DNA from: Parazoarcus communis SWub3 = DSM 12120
GTDB lineage: Bacteria > Pseudomonadota > Gammaproteobacteria > Burkholderiales > Rhodocyclaceae
Length of the DNA: 64,000 bases
Assembly (NCBI RefSeq): GCF_003226565.1
Contig: NZ_QKOE01000009.1
Span: 62,001-126,000 of the forward strand
Reading direction: 5' to 3'
The notes under the pieces are model-generated. The model was not told the DNA's origin and searched no databases. It was given only the letters and a program-made list of their open reading frames with translations. A program made the position numbers and the translations under genes. Shown here piece after piece: positions 49,146 through 60,540 of this stretch (position 1 is its first letter; each line of letters starts with the position of its first letter).

Positions 49146-50065
49146 ATGAAACCGTAGCGCAGACCCATGACGATCACGCTGGCGAAGGTTTTCGAACCGG
49201 GTTTGTCGCCATCGTAGGCCGTCCGAATGTCGGCAAGTCCACACTGCTCAACCGCTTGATCGGGCAGAAGATCAGCATTGTGTCGAGCAAGGCGCAGACC
49301 ACCCGGCACCGGGTCACCGGCATCCTCACCAACGCTGGCGCGCAGTTCGTGTTCGTCGATACCCCGGGTTTTCAGACCCACCATCGGAATGCGCTCAACC
49401 GTTCGATGAACCGTACGGTGTCACAGGTGCTGTCCGACGTCGATCTGGTCTTTTTCGTCATCGAGGCGGGCCGCATCGGTGAGGACGATCGCAAGGTGCT
49501 GGAGGTGATTCCGGCGGGTGCAAAGGTCGTGCTGGTGATCAACAAGGTTGATCAGCTCAAGGACAAGGCTCGCCTGTTGCCGTTCATCGACCAGGTTCGT
49601 ACCTTGCGCGATTTTGTCGAAATCGTGCCGCTGTCGGCTGAGAAGGGTAGCAACTGCGATGCGTTGATCGCGGCGGCTACGCCGTTGCTGCCCGAAGCGG
49701 GGCCGATGTATGACGAAGACGAGATCACTGATCGCAGCGAACGCTTTCTGGCGTCCGAGTTTCTGCGTGAAAAACTGTTTCGCCTGCTGGGCGATGAGTT
49801 GCCTTACGGTATTGCGGTCGAGATCGAGAAGTTCGAGGTCGAAGGCAATCTGCGTCGTATCCATGCTGCCGTGATCGTGGATCGAGCGGGGCACAAGGGT
49901 ATTGTCATTGGCAAGGGTGGCGAGAAGCTCAAGCGTATCTCGTCCGAGGCCCGTGTCGAGCTCGAGAAGCTGTTCGATGGCAAGGTCTTCCTCGAAGTCT
50001 GGGTCAAGGTCAAGAGTGGCTGGGCCGATGACGAGCGTGCGCTCAAGAGTCTCGGCTACGAATAA
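49142..50065 (+). CDS. era: GTPase Era
   Basis: A 307-residue 16S rRNA-binding GTPase for 30S assembly. G1 GRPNVGKST (residues 26-34), G3 [10 protein letters not shown]4 NKVD and a C-terminal KH domain ([20 protein letters not shown], then GGEKLKRIS). Standard length. recO follows 12 bases downstream. Confidence 0.97.
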   Translation: MNETVAQTHDDHAGEGFRTGFVAIVGRPNVGKSTLLNRLIGQKISIVSSKAQTTRHRVTGILTNAGAQFVFVDTPGFQTHHRNALNRSMNRTVSQVLSDVDLVFFVIEAGRIGEDDRKVLEVIPAGAKVVLVINKVDQLKDKARLLPFIDQVRTLRDFVEIVPLSAEKGSNCDALIAAATPLLPEAGPMYDEDEITDRSERFLASEFLREKLFRLLGDELPYGIAVEIEKFEVEGNLRRIHAAVIVDRAGHKGIVIGKGGEKLKRISSEARVELEKLFDGKVFLEVWVKVKSGWADDERALKSLGYE

Positions 50066-50077
50066 GCGTGCGCCATC

Positions 50078-50821
50078 GTGGCGGCAAAACAACGGATCGA
50101 ACAGCAAGCAGCCTGGGTGCTGCATACCTTGCCGTGGCGCGAGACCAGCCTGATTGTCGAGGTGTTTTCGATCGATCATGGCCGTGTTGCGCTGGCGGCC
50201 AAAGGCGCACGCCGGCCGATGTCACAGCTGCGTGGCGTGCTGATGGGGTTTCAGCCGCTACTGATGGACTGGTCTGGCGGAGGTGAGGTCAAGACCCTCA
50301 TCCGCGCCGAGTGGCGAGGCGGCCAACCGCTGTTGGCCGGCAAGGCGTTGTTATGCGGCTACTATCTGAACGAGCTGATCGTGCAGCTCACCGCACGTGA
50401 AGACCCGCATCCAGTGTTATTTCAAGCATACGAGCTTGCGATGTCGGCACTTGCCCGAGGTGCGGAGTTGCCGCCAGTGCTGCGGCGTTTCGAACTGTCA
50501 TTGCTGCACGAGCTGGGCTATGGCATTGCGCTTGAAGGCGAAGGGTTCGGAGCTGCATCCATCGAGGCCGATCAGTCCTACCTCTATATAATCGAGCAGG
50601 GACCGGTCGCGCTGGCTGATGTTGGCGGTGATGGGCTGAGTGCAGACGGCGAAGGCATTGTGCTTTCCGGCCAGACGCTCATTGATCTGTCTGCTGATGA
50701 CCTGTCCCGGCCGCAGACCCTGGCCGAATCCAAGCGCCTGCTGCGTGCATTGATCAACCACTATCTGGGCGGGCGTCCATTGCAGTCCCGCCGGGTCCTG
50801 AAGGAGTTGCTGGAGCTATAA
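50078..50821 (+). CDS. recO: DNA repair protein RecO
   Basis: A 247-residue protein with the N-terminal OB fold (QAAWVLHTLPWRETSLIVEV, VALAAKGARRPMSQLRGVLM) and a helical C-terminal part (LRRFELSLLHELGYGIAL), which loads RecA with RecR onto SSB-coated gaps. Starts with GTG 50078. The following 252 bases are non-coding and lead to the vapBC insertion. Confidence 0.94.
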   Translation: MAAKQRIEQQAAWVLHTLPWRETSLIVEVFSIDHGRVALAAKGARRPMSQLRGVLMGFQPLLMDWSGGGEVKTLIRAEWRGGQPLLAGKALLCGYYLNELIVQLTAREDPHPVLFQAYELAMSALARGAELPPVLRRFELSLLHELGYGIALEGEGFGAASIEADQSYLYIIEQGPVALADVGGDGLSADGEGIVLSGQTLIDLSADDLSRPQTLAESKRLLRALINHYLGGRPLQSRRVLKELLEL

Positions 50822-51073
50822 ATGGCACCGGCCCTGGTCTCGGAAGACGTGCCTGTCGTGCGCGTTCCGGGCGCAGTGTGACCATCGGATTTTCTAACAT
50901 GAGCTCAAGGTGCTTGGCCTCCACCAGAAACCAGTCAGAGGCGCCGATCTGTCGAGATCGGCGCCGGCACAGTCCCGTGTATTGTCTTTCGCCAGGGGGG
51001 ACGGCGACGCTTTGATTGCATGCGCATCACAGGCGGTGCATACTGGAGTCGGTTTTGATGATGCGAGGTGCGT

Positions 51074-51277
51074 ATGAGAACCACTGTGACCATTGATGAT
51101 GCCCTGTATGAACAGGCGCTGGAAGTTGCCGACCCAACCATGGAAAAGGCAGACCTGTTCCGTGAGGCCATCAAAACTTTTGTCCGCATCCAGGCAGCCA
51201 AACGGCTTGCTTCCCTTGGTGCGGCCATGCCGGACATGCAGGATATTTCACGCCGCCGCGACGATACGCAAGGATGA
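51074..51277 (+). CDS. vapB: VapB-type antitoxin
   Basis: A 67-residue protein: [20 protein letters not shown] is the ribbon-helix-helix DNA-binding start typical of VapB (type II antitoxins of the VapB/Arc class), with a short toxin-binding tail. ATG 51074 is preferred over the GTG two codons earlier. It overlaps vapC by four bases. Confidence 0.9.
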   Translation: MRTTVTIDDALYEQALEVADPTMEKADLFREAIKTFVRIQAAKRLASLGAAMPDMQDISRRRDDTQG

Positions 51278-51654
51278 AAGGGGTTCTCGTTGATACCTCG
51301 GTGTGGGTCGATCACTTCCGAAATCGCAACGATGCACTGGTCAAACTACTGACGTTTGATCTTGTGATGGTCCACCCGATGGTGTTGGGGGAAATCGCGT
51401 GTGGAACGCCGCCAAATCGGATTCAGACCTTAGCTGATCTGGAAAAATTGCAACAGACGCAACAGGCAAGCGTCCGTGAGGTCATGGCATTCGTCGAGCG
51501 AGAGCGCTTATTCGGGATGGGGTGCGGTGTGATAGACATGCAACTGCTGGCATCGACCATGATGACCCCAGGCGTTGAACTGTGGACGTTGGGCAAGCGC
51601 CTGTCTGTATTGGCGGAGCGTTTTGGCGTGATGCACCGGCCCATTCTTTATTGA
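51274..51654 (+). CDS. vapC: VapC-type PIN-domain toxin ribonuclease
   Basis: A 126-residue PIN nuclease: [12 protein letters not shown] with the first catalytic Asp, [12 protein letters not shown] with the Glu, and [10 protein letters not shown] with the later Asp, followed by [17 protein letters not shown]. VapC toxins cut tRNA or rRNA when VapB is degraded. The module interrupts the normally tight recO-pdxJ junction and is followed by 200 AT-richer bases. Confidence 0.93.
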   Translation: MKGVLVDTSVWVDHFRNRNDALVKLLTFDLVMVHPMVLGEIACGTPPNRIQTLADLEKLQQTQQASVREVMAFVERERLFGMGCGVIDMQLLASTMMTPGVELWTLGKRLSVLAERFGVMHRPILY

Positions 51655-51856
51655 AGGGAAATCGCACGACGTGCTCCACCTTAGCACCACGGAAGTGCCG
51701 CACTTGCTTGCGCTGTATGGCTGCTTCGGAAGCTAAAATAACTTCAGCAGGCTTGCTTTGAGTAGCTAGATGAGTAGTTAAGTCAGTCGGATTAATGTTT
51801 TCAATATTCCGTAAACACGGGCACTTCCGCCCAGTAACTAGAGAGTTGCAGGAACT

Positions 51857-52612
51857 GTGATCGAACTCGGTGTGAATATCGACCATGTGGCCACGCTGCG
51901 CCAGGCACGTCGTACCTGGGAGCCAGACCCGGTCTGGGCTGCGGTTGAAGCGCATCTCGGTGGCGCTGACGGCATCACCGTGCATTTGCGTGAGGATCGT
52001 CGCCATATCAATGACAGCGATGTGCGCAAGCTACGCGAGCTGACCCAGGTCAAGCTCAACCTGGAGATGGGGGCCACCGACGAAATGGTGGGCATTGCCT
52101 GTGCGCTCAAGCCGGAGATGGCAATGCTGGTGCCTGAGGGACGCAACGAGGTCACCACCGAGGGGGGGCTGGACGTGCTATCCCAGGAAGCCAGGCTCAA
52201 GGAGGTCATTGCGCGGCTGGCGGATGCTGGCATCATGACCAGTGTGTTCATCGATGCTGATGTCGCCCAGATCGAGGCAGCCGCCCGGATCGGCGCGCGC
52301 GTGTGCGAGGTGCATACCGGCCCTTATGCCCATGCCTTCCATGATGCCGGACGTGATGTGGAGAGTCCGGCGGTCGTTGCCGAACTGGCCAAGGTCGCAA
52401 CGGCGGGCGAGGCGATCCGTGCGCTGGGGATGCGTTTCAACGCCGGTCATGCGCTCAACTATTACAATGTGCAGCCAATCGCCCGTTTGCCCGGCGTACG
52501 GGAACTGCATATCGGCCATGCCATCGTCAGCCGTTCGGTGTTTACCGGTTTGCGTGCCGCAGTGGGTGAAATGAAGCGCCTGATGCGCGAGGCAGCAGGT
52601 TCGGTGCGTTAG
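51857..52612 (+). CDS. pdxJ: Pyridoxine 5'-phosphate synthase (PdxJ)
   Basis: A 251-residue TIM-barrel enzyme that joins 1-deoxyxylulose 5-phosphate and 3-amino-2-oxopropyl phosphate. Family blocks [55 protein letters not shown] and [13 protein letters not shown]. It starts with GTG 51857. pdxJ-acpS-nagZ-uvrC follow in close succession. Confidence 0.97.
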   Translation: MIELGVNIDHVATLRQARRTWEPDPVWAAVEAHLGGADGITVHLREDRRHINDSDVRKLRELTQVKLNLEMGATDEMVGIACALKPEMAMLVPEGRNEVTTEGGLDVLSQEARLKEVIARLADAGIMTSVFIDADVAQIEAAARIGARVCEVHTGPYAHAFHDAGRDVESPAVVAELAKVATAGEAIRALGMRFNAGHALNYYNVQPIARLPGVRELHIGHAIVSRSVFTGLRAAVGEMKRLMREAAGSVR

Positions 52613-52624
52613 CCGGGTGGCTGA

Positions 52625-53005
52625 ATGATTTACGGGATAGGCACCGATATTGTCCGGATTGATCGTCTGAGGCGTGCGCTGGAGCGGCATGGCGAGCGAT
52701 TCGCGCTGCGCATTCTGGCTGAGACCGAGCGCGCCGACTGGAAAGTCAGCGCCGATCCAGCGCGCTTTCTGGCCAAGCGCTTTGCTGCCAAGGAAGCTTT
52801 CGGCAAGGCCTTGGGCACGGGGGTCGCGGTACCCGCCACGCTGCATGCCGTAGCCGTGAGCCACGATGCGCTGGGCAAGCCGGTCTTCGCGTACGACGCA
52901 CGTCTACAGTCTCACATGTCCGAACACGCCTTGAATGCGCACCTCAGCCTGAGCGACGAGACGGATACCGTCGTCGCCTTTGCCGTCATCGAGAGAAGAT
53001 CATGA
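52625..53005 (+). CDS. acpS: Holo-ACP synthase (AcpS)
   Basis: A 126-residue 4'-phosphopantetheinyl transferase: YGIGTDIVRIDRLRRAL with the metal-binding Asp and RFLAKRFAAKEAFGKALGTG with the catalytic region. It activates the acyl carrier protein encoded at 34137. Overlaps nagZ by four bases. Confidence 0.96.
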   Translation: MIYGIGTDIVRIDRLRRALERHGERFALRILAETERADWKVSADPARFLAKRFAAKEAFGKALGTGVAVPATLHAVAVSHDALGKPVFAYDARLQSHMSEHALNAHLSLSDETDTVVAFAVIERRS

Positions 53006-54147
53006 GCGCAGTGCGCAAACTTCCCCGTGGCCCGGTCATGATTGACGTGGCTGGCACCGAGTTGTCGGATGACGAGCGTGAGCGGCTGTGCGATCCGCTG
53101 GTGGGCGGGGTGATCCTGTTTGCACGCAATTTTACCGGGTCGGAGCAGCTTGGCGCGCTTACCGCAAGCATCCGGGCGCTGCGTGAGCCGACGCTGATCA
53201 TTGCAGTCGATCACGAAGGGGGTCGGGTGCAGCGCTTCCGCAAGGATGGTTTCACGCCTCTGCCGGCAATGCGCACGCTGGGCCGGTTGTGGGACCAAGA
53301 TCACGTTGCGGCTCTGGATGCGGCACGTGCGACCGGCCAGGTGCTGGCCTGGGAGCTGCTTGCACATGGGGTGGACCTGAGCTTCACGCCGGTGCTTGAT
53401 CTTGATTACGGCGTCAGCCGGGCGATTGGCAATCGCGCGTTTCATCGTGATCCGCAAGCTGTGGCAGCGCTGGCCCAGGCGCTTGTAGCCGGCATGGCCG
53501 AGGCAGGAATGGGGTGTGTCGGCAAGCATTTTCCCGGGCATGGTTATGTCGAAGCCGACTCGCATCACGAGGTGCCGGTCGATGCGCGTGACTTCGATAC
53601 CCTGTGGGCTCACGATATTGCACCGTATCGCCACCGGCTCGGCCGCCAGCTGACTGGGGTGATGCCGGCCCATGTGATTTACCCCGTTGCAGATCCGTCA
53701 CCGCAGCCGCAACCTGCCGGGTTCTCGCCGTTCTGGTTAAAGGACGTGCTGCGTCAAAGGCTGGGGTTTCAGGGATTGATCTTCAGTGACGATCTGAACA
53801 TGGAAGGCGCGCGCGTTGCGGGTGACATCGTCGGTCGCGCCATGGCGGCTTACGATGCAGGTTGCGACATGCTGCTGGTGTGCAATCGCCCTGATCTGGC
53901 AGCAGAACTGCTGGATCGTTGGGCTCCAGTGCTCGATCCCGCCAACCTGCGGCGCCTCGAGCGCGCCTTGCCCTCTTCGGTACGGGCTCCGTGGCTGGCT
54001 GACCCGTTTGCGCTCGAACTGCATGGCCCGTATCTGAAAGCGCGCGAACAGGTGGTTGCGGTGGACGTCGGGGACGATGCCGGTCCGTCGATGACGGCGG
54101 CGCAGATCGGCATGCAGCGTACCGAGTTGCTGAACGGACATGGCTGA
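53002..54147 (+). CDS. nagZ: Beta-N-acetylhexosaminidase (NagZ)
   Basis: A 381-residue GH3 enzyme that removes GlcNAc from muropeptides during cell-wall recycling. IAVDHEGGRVQRFRK, the KHFPGHGYVEADSHHEVP loop with the His-Asp catalytic dyad, and the nucleophile Asp in IFSDDLNMEGA. Cytoplasmic, as there is no signal peptide. The 3' end extends past the usual C terminus by a short tail and overlaps uvrC by eight bases. Confidence 0.96.
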   Translation: MSAVRKLPRGPVMIDVAGTELSDDERERLCDPLVGGVILFARNFTGSEQLGALTASIRALREPTLIIAVDHEGGRVQRFRKDGFTPLPAMRTLGRLWDQDHVAALDAARATGQVLAWELLAHGVDLSFTPVLDLDYGVSRAIGNRAFHRDPQAVAALAQALVAGMAEAGMGCVGKHFPGHGYVEADSHHEVPVDARDFDTLWAHDIAPYRHRLGRQLTGVMPAHVIYPVADPSPQPQPAGFSPFWLKDVLRQRLGFQGLIFSDDLNMEGARVAGDIVGRAMAAYDAGCDMLLVCNRPDLAAELLDRWAPVLDPANLRRLERALPSSVRAPWLADPFALELHGPYLKAREQVVAVDVGDDAGPSMTAAQIGMQRTELLNGHG

Positions 54148-55957
54148 CAGTCAATCAGGCCAGGGCTTCGACGCCAAGGCCTTTCTGCGTACCGTACCTG
54201 AAGAGCCTGGCGTCTATCGAATGATCGGCGTAGACGACAAGGTGCTGTACGTCGGAAAGGCCAAGAACCTGAAGCGTCGGGTATCGAACTACTTCCAGCG
54301 CACCCAGCCCAGTCCTCGCATTGCAATGATGGTGGCGCAGATCGTTCGGGTCGACGTTACGCCGACGCGCTCGGAAGCGGAAGCGCTGATTCTCGAAAAC
54401 AACCTGATCAAGAGTCTGGCGCCGCGCTACAACATCCTGTTCCGCGACGACAAGACCTACCCCTATATCGAGATCTCCGGCGACGCCTTTCCGCGCCTTG
54501 CCTATCATCGTGGTGCATTTGCCAAGGGGGCACGCTATTTTGGCCCGTTCCCCAATGCCTATGCGGTGCGCGAGAGCATTCACCTGCTGCAGAAGACCTT
54601 CCAGCTGCGTACCTGCGAGAACACGGTGTTCCAGAACCGTTCGCGGCCCTGTTTGCTGAACCAGATCAAGCGCTGTTCCGGGCCCTGCGTCGACCTCATC
54701 GATGCCGACAGCTACGCTGCTGACGTGAAGCTGGCTACCCGGTTTCTCGACGGACAAGCCAGCGAGGTCATCGATGACCTCACCACACGCATGCAGGCTG
54801 CAGCAGATCGGCTTGCATTTGAGGAAGCCGCAGCCTGCCGGGATCAGGTGCGGGTGCTGCAGGCGGTGCTTCACCGCCAGTTTGTCGACAGCCGCAAGGA
54901 CGAAGATGTGGACATCCTGGCTGCAGTCGAACAGGATGGTACGGTGTGCATCAACATCGCCATGGTGCGTGGTGGCCGTCACCTGGGGGACCGTCCGCAG
55001 TTCCCATCGGGGGCGGCAGTTGCTGGGGCTCAGGACGCCTTGCTGGCCTTTGTCGAGCAACACTATGCCGAACATCCCATTCCAGCCCGCATCCTGCTGA
55101 ATCAGGCGCTTGATCCAATCAGGGAGGCATTTGCCGAACTCAGCGAGCGCCCCCCAGGTGTGCTTGCGCCGCGTTATGCGGCGGAGAAGGCCTGGATGGA
55201 AATGGCGGAAAAGAATGCAGGTCTTGCCATTCAGGCGCGCGCGCGCGATACCGGGCGCATCGCCCAGCGTCTGGAGGCCTTGCGCGATGCGCTGGACTTG
55301 CTCGAGGCGCCGCAACGCATCGAGTGCTTCGATATCAGTCACACCATGGGCGAAGCCACGGTTGCCTCCTGCGTCGTTTGCGAGTCGGGGGCCATGAAGC
55401 GTGCCGATTACCGTCGTTACAACATCAGCGGCATTACGCCAGGCGATGACTTCGCTGCCATGCGTCAGGTGCTCGAGCGCCGCTACGGGAAGATTGCCGC
55501 AGGTGAGGGTCAGTGTCCTGACCTGATCCTGATCGACGGTGGCAAGGGACAGGTCAGCGCCGCTGCTGCCATTCTGGCCGAAGTCGGGCTGGAGCAGGTC
55601 GCCATGGTCGGTGTGGCCAAGGGAGAGGGCCGCAAAGCCGGGCTGGAAACCCTGATCTTTCCCGATGGGCGCGAGGGCTTGGCGCTGGGTGGTGCGTCGG
55701 CGGCACTGCATCTGATCATTGAGATCCGCGATGAAGCGCACCGTTTTGCGATCACCGGGCACCGCGCCCAGCGTGGAAAGGCGCGCATCGGTTCCAGGCT
55801 GGATGACATCCCCGGTGTAGGGCCGGCGCGGCGGCGCAACCTGTTGGCTGCGTTTGGCGGGCTCGACGGCGTACGCAACGCCACCGTCGAGGATCTGTGC
55901 AGGGTCGAGGGCGTCAGTCGCAAGCTGGCCGAGGATATACACGCGGCGCTGCGCTGA
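54140..55957 (+). CDS. uvrC: Excinuclease ABC subunit UvrC
   Basis: A 605-residue dual-incision nuclease. N-terminal GIY-YIG domain (GVYRMIGVDDKVLYVGKAKN), a cysteine-rich stretch (CLLNQIKRCSGPCV), UVR motif (RMQAAADRLAFEEAAACRDQ) for UvrB, RNase H-like domain (IECFDISHTMGEATVASCVV; LILIDGGKGQ) and C-terminal helix-hairpin-helix repeats (LDDIPGVGPARRRNLLAAFG). It ends the lepA-uvrC run. Confidence 0.97.
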   Translation: MADSQSGQGFDAKAFLRTVPEEPGVYRMIGVDDKVLYVGKAKNLKRRVSNYFQRTQPSPRIAMMVAQIVRVDVTPTRSEAEALILENNLIKSLAPRYNILFRDDKTYPYIEISGDAFPRLAYHRGAFAKGARYFGPFPNAYAVRESIHLLQKTFQLRTCENTVFQNRSRPCLLNQIKRCSGPCVDLIDADSYAADVKLATRFLDGQASEVIDDLTTRMQAAADRLAFEEAAACRDQVRVLQAVLHRQFVDSRKDEDVDILAAVEQDGTVCINIAMVRGGRHLGDRPQFPSGAAVAGAQDALLAFVEQHYAEHPIPARILLNQALDPIREAFAELSERPPGVLAPRYAAEKAWMEMAEKNAGLAIQARARDTGRIAQRLEALRDALDLLEAPQRIECFDISHTMGEATVASCVVCESGAMKRADYRRYNISGITPGDDFAAMRQVLERRYGKIAAGEGQCPDLILIDGGKGQVSAAAAILAEVGLEQVAMVGVAKGEGRKAGLETLIFPDGREGLALGGASAALHLIIEIRDEAHRFAITGHRAQRGKARIGSRLDDIPGVGPARRRNLLAAFGGLDGVRNATVEDLCRVEGVSRKLAEDIHAALR

Positions 55958-55999
55958 CCGCCGCCCTTAACTCAGCCAGCCTTTGGCAATCCGGTTGTT

Positions 56000-56578
56000 T
56001 CAGCCGAAGGGCGCGATCCCGAACAGCATGACGTGAAGGTGCTTTGCAAACACGCCCCAGGCACCGACGCCGACGATCAGCACAATGAAGTCCCGTGACC
56101 AGCGGCCAGCGGAACGCGGAGTGGCTTGTACGCGATCGCGCTTGCGGGCGCTGGAGAAACAGGCGATGGACCACACTAGAAAGCTGCCAAACAGCAGCAG
56201 GTCGGCCAGTGTGCCATTGGCAAACAGATGTGCAGCCGCCCAGAGCTTGACGCCCAGCACCATCGGATGACCAAGTGCGGCCTTCAAGCGTGAGCCGGGA
56301 ACATAGGCGGCAACCAGCAAGATGAAGGCGGGCAGGGTCAGCAAGGCAGCAAGGTGGCGCGTCCATACCGGAGGATGCCAGAGGTAGACCGGATCAAGCC
56401 GGGTCTGGGCATAACCCCAGATGATCAGGCCCAGGCCGATGATCGACACAATCGAGTAGGCAAGCTTCCACTTCTTTTCGCCGTAGTGAGCGATGTATTG
56501 CGCACGATTGGCCTCGGCAAAGATTCGGCTCGAATGGGTACTCAGGAACAGAAACAGGCCGATGATCAGCGCGGTCAT
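56000..56578 (-). CDS. NnrU-family membrane protein
   Basis: A 192-residue protein with five or six hydrophobic helices and the NnrU pattern: LSTHSSRIFAEANRAQYIAH, WHPPVWTRHLAALLTLPAFI and LGHPMVLGVKLWAAAHLFAN. NnrU is required for nitrite/nitric oxide reduction in denitrifiers and is related to NnrT/isoprenylcysteine methylase-like enzymes. Start ATG 56578; the longer frame upstream is not membrane-like. It lies on the opposite strand to uvrC. Confidence 0.88.
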   Translation of the reverse strand: MTALIIGLFLFLSTHSSRIFAEANRAQYIAHYGEKKWKLAYSIVSIIGLGLIIWGYAQTRLDPVYLWHPPVWTRHLAALLTLPAFILLVAAYVPGSRLKAALGHPMVLGVKLWAAAHLFANGTLADLLLFGSFLVWSIACFSSARKRDRVQATPRSAGRWSRDFIVLIVGVGAWGVFAKHLHVMLFGIAPFG

Positions 56579-56674
56579 CAGGAAACTCCAAAATGGGTGA
56601 GATAAGTGGGGCGACCGCCATCTGACGTCCCGGCATCGGACCACGACAGCCCCATACAGTTGCATCCCATATAT

Positions 56675-56708
56675 AAAAAAGGGGATGTCCGTTACCGGTC
56701 ATCCCCTT
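56675..56708 (-). terminator. Rho-independent terminator of icd
   Basis: Stem AAGGGGATG/CATCCCCTT with a 12-base loop, followed on the minus strand by six T. Thirty-six bases after the icd stop codon. Confidence 0.85.
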
Positions 56709-56744
56709 GCATGCCGACCGCCAGCGAAGCCGGCGGTGGTCAGC

Positions 56745-58982
<2,238 letters not shown>

Positions 58983-59552
58983 TGAATCCCCCTCGATTTT
59001 GGTCTTCTGACGATGACCCGATCGCGACCCCCTGTCGCTCCGGGTCAGACTGACAATACTCCTGCAGCCGGTTCGGGAGCCAACGGGCACTGCCCTACCG
59101 GTGTTGCAAGTGGCGCAGTTGCCCGATGCTGTCCAAGCGTCCGTCTCCCGGGCATGTGGCCATGCCGAAGTCGAACTCTTATATCAGATGCAACGGAACA
59201 CCTCTGCGCTTGGATCGTGATTGTAGTCCTCAGAGGCCGTTCTCTGCACGTGAACTCCGGTTTCATCTTGCGAAATTTGTTGTCTCCATGGATTGCGAGC
59301 GTCGCGCCGACTGGCCCGCGTGGGCCAAGGGAAGGGTAGAGCGATGTTTCGTTCGGGATTACACGGGTAAATGACCGGGCGTTGAGACTGCCCCCTGCCG
59401 GTAGTGTTCGAAGACGTATGATCGCCGATCGAGCATCGGGAATGCGCGGCTCGACTTTTTTGTACCGGACCGCAACGTAACGCTGGGGAGCATCGCCGCC
59501 TGCCGCTGATATACTCTTCGCGTAATAAACAGTACGCCGTCCGGCCGGCCTC
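58983..59552. other. Intergenic region between icd and pgsA
   Basis: 570 bases between divergent genes. I see no gene, tRNA or clear terminator. It must contain the promoters of icd and pgsA. The composition is mixed, with no strong coding pattern on either strand. Confidence 0.4.
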
Positions 59553-60125
59553 ATGATCAACATTCCCAATACGCTTACCTGGGCGCGAATTGCGCTGATT
59601 CCGATCTTTGTCGGGATCTTCTATCTGCCCGACAGCTGGGTCAGTCCGACGCAGAAGAACCTCTTCGCCACTTCGGTCTTCATCATCGCGGCGATCACCG
59701 ACTGGTTTGATGGTTACCTGGCGCGGGCCCTGCAGCAGACTTCCGCGTTTGGCGCCTTTCTCGATCCTGTGGCGGACAAGCTGATGGTGGCTGCCGCGCT
59801 GATCCTGCTGGTTCAGCTGGCACGTGTGGATGCCATCATCGCCGTCATCATCATCGGTCGGGAAATCACCATTTCGGCGTTGCGCGAATGGATGGCGAGG
59901 GTGGGGGAGTCGGCCAGCGTGGCGGTTGCCTATATCGGCAAACTGAAAACTGCAGCACAGATGACAGCGATTCCGCTCCTGCTATACAATGCGCCCCTGT
60001 TGTCGATTGACCTCCGCGAAGTAGGCAGCATCTTGATCTACATTGCGGCGGCACTGACGCTCTGGTCGATGGGGTATTACCTTCATCGGGCGATGCCAAA
60101 GCTGGCAAAGCACATGGATCGTTAG
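59553..60125 (+). CDS. pgsA: CDP-diacylglycerol-glycerol-3-phosphate 3-phosphatidyltransferase
   Basis: A 190-residue membrane enzyme making phosphatidylglycerol phosphate. MINIPNTLTWARIALIP at the start, the CDP-alcohol phosphotransferase motif in DWFDGYLARALQQTSAFGAF then LDPVADK, and IGREITISALREWMA. Usually encoded next to uvrC; here nnrU and icd lie between. The tRNA-Gly/Cys/Gly cluster follows. Confidence 0.96.
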   Translation: MINIPNTLTWARIALIPIFVGIFYLPDSWVSPTQKNLFATSVFIIAAITDWFDGYLARALQQTSAFGAFLDPVADKLMVAAALILLVQLARVDAIIAVIIIGREITISALREWMARVGESASVAVAYIGKLKTAAQMTAIPLLLYNAPLLSIDLREVGSILIYIAAALTLWSMGYYLHRAMPKLAKHMDR

Positions 60126-60144
60126 AAAAACTTTTCAAATAAAG

Positions 60145-60172
60145 TTGACACACAGAAAAAGCCGTCTATAAT
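60145..60172 (+). promoter_or_regulatory. Consensus sigma-70 promoter of the tRNA-Gly/Cys/Gly cluster
   Basis: Perfect TTGACA and perfect TATAAT separated by 16 bases, with the -10 box 15 bases before the first tRNA-Gly base. Confidence 0.92.
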
Positions 60173-60187
60173 GGCGGTCTTCCCAGA

Positions 60188-60263
60188 GCGGGAGTAGCTC
60201 AGTTGGTAGAGCGCAACCTTGCCAAGGTTGAGGTCGCGAGTTCGAGACTCGTCTCCCGCTCCA
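60188..60263 (+). tRNA. tRNA-Gly (GCC)
   Basis: 76 nt with encoded CCA: acceptor GCGGGAG/CTCCCGC, anticodon loop TTGCCAA with GCC, T-arm AGTTCGAGACT. Identical to the copy at 60411-60486. Confidence 0.98.
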
Positions 60264-60328
60264 AAGATTCAGGGTCAGGTGCTTGCACCGGATCGAGGCG
60301 CCAGCAGGTGCCGACCTAAGCAGTACAA

Positions 60329-60402
60329 GGCGCGATAGCAAAGCGGTTATGCACCGGATTGCAAATCCGTGTAGGTCGGTTCGACTCCGGCTCGCGCCTC
60401 CA
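60329..60402 (+). tRNA. tRNA-Cys (GCA)
   Basis: 74 nt with encoded CCA: acceptor GGCGCGA/TCGCGCC, anticodon loop TTGCAAA with GCA, T-arm CGGTTCGACTCCG. It lies between the two tRNA-Gly copies. Confidence 0.98.
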
Positions 60403-60410
60403 GCGGTTTT

Positions 60411-60486
60411 GCGGGAGTAGCTCAGTTGGTAGAGCGCAACCTTGCCAAGGTTGAGGTCGCGAGTTCGAGACTCGTCTCCCGCTCCA
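60411..60486 (+). tRNA. tRNA-Gly (GCC), second copy
   Basis: Same 76-nt sequence as at 60188-60263, eight bases after tRNA-Cys. The terminator at 60491-60525 follows directly. Confidence 0.98.
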
Positions 60487-60490
60487 AATC

Positions 60491-60525
60491 AAAGGCCGGA
60501 CAAGTTAATCTTGTCCGGCCTTTTT
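60491..60525 (+). terminator. Rho-independent terminator after the tRNA cluster
   Basis: Stem AAAGGCCGGACAA with its complement TTGTCCGGCCTTT, six-base loop, ending in a T run. Confidence 0.9.
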
Positions 60526-60540
60526 CACTTGATGGCTGCC

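Noticed and set aside
54155-55942. 595-codon minus-strand open frame opposite uvrC
   Set aside because: Shadow of uvrC, which has all expected domains on the plus strand.
59045-59569. 174-codon minus-strand open frame in the icd-pgsA gap
   Set aside because: Arg/Pro-rich and without a recognisable domain; it would overlap the pgsA start.
60188-60486. Identical 76-base repeats as a mobile element or CRISPR
   Set aside because: They are two copies of tRNA-Gly around tRNA-Cys, a normal tRNA cluster. No CRISPR array was seen anywhere in the window.
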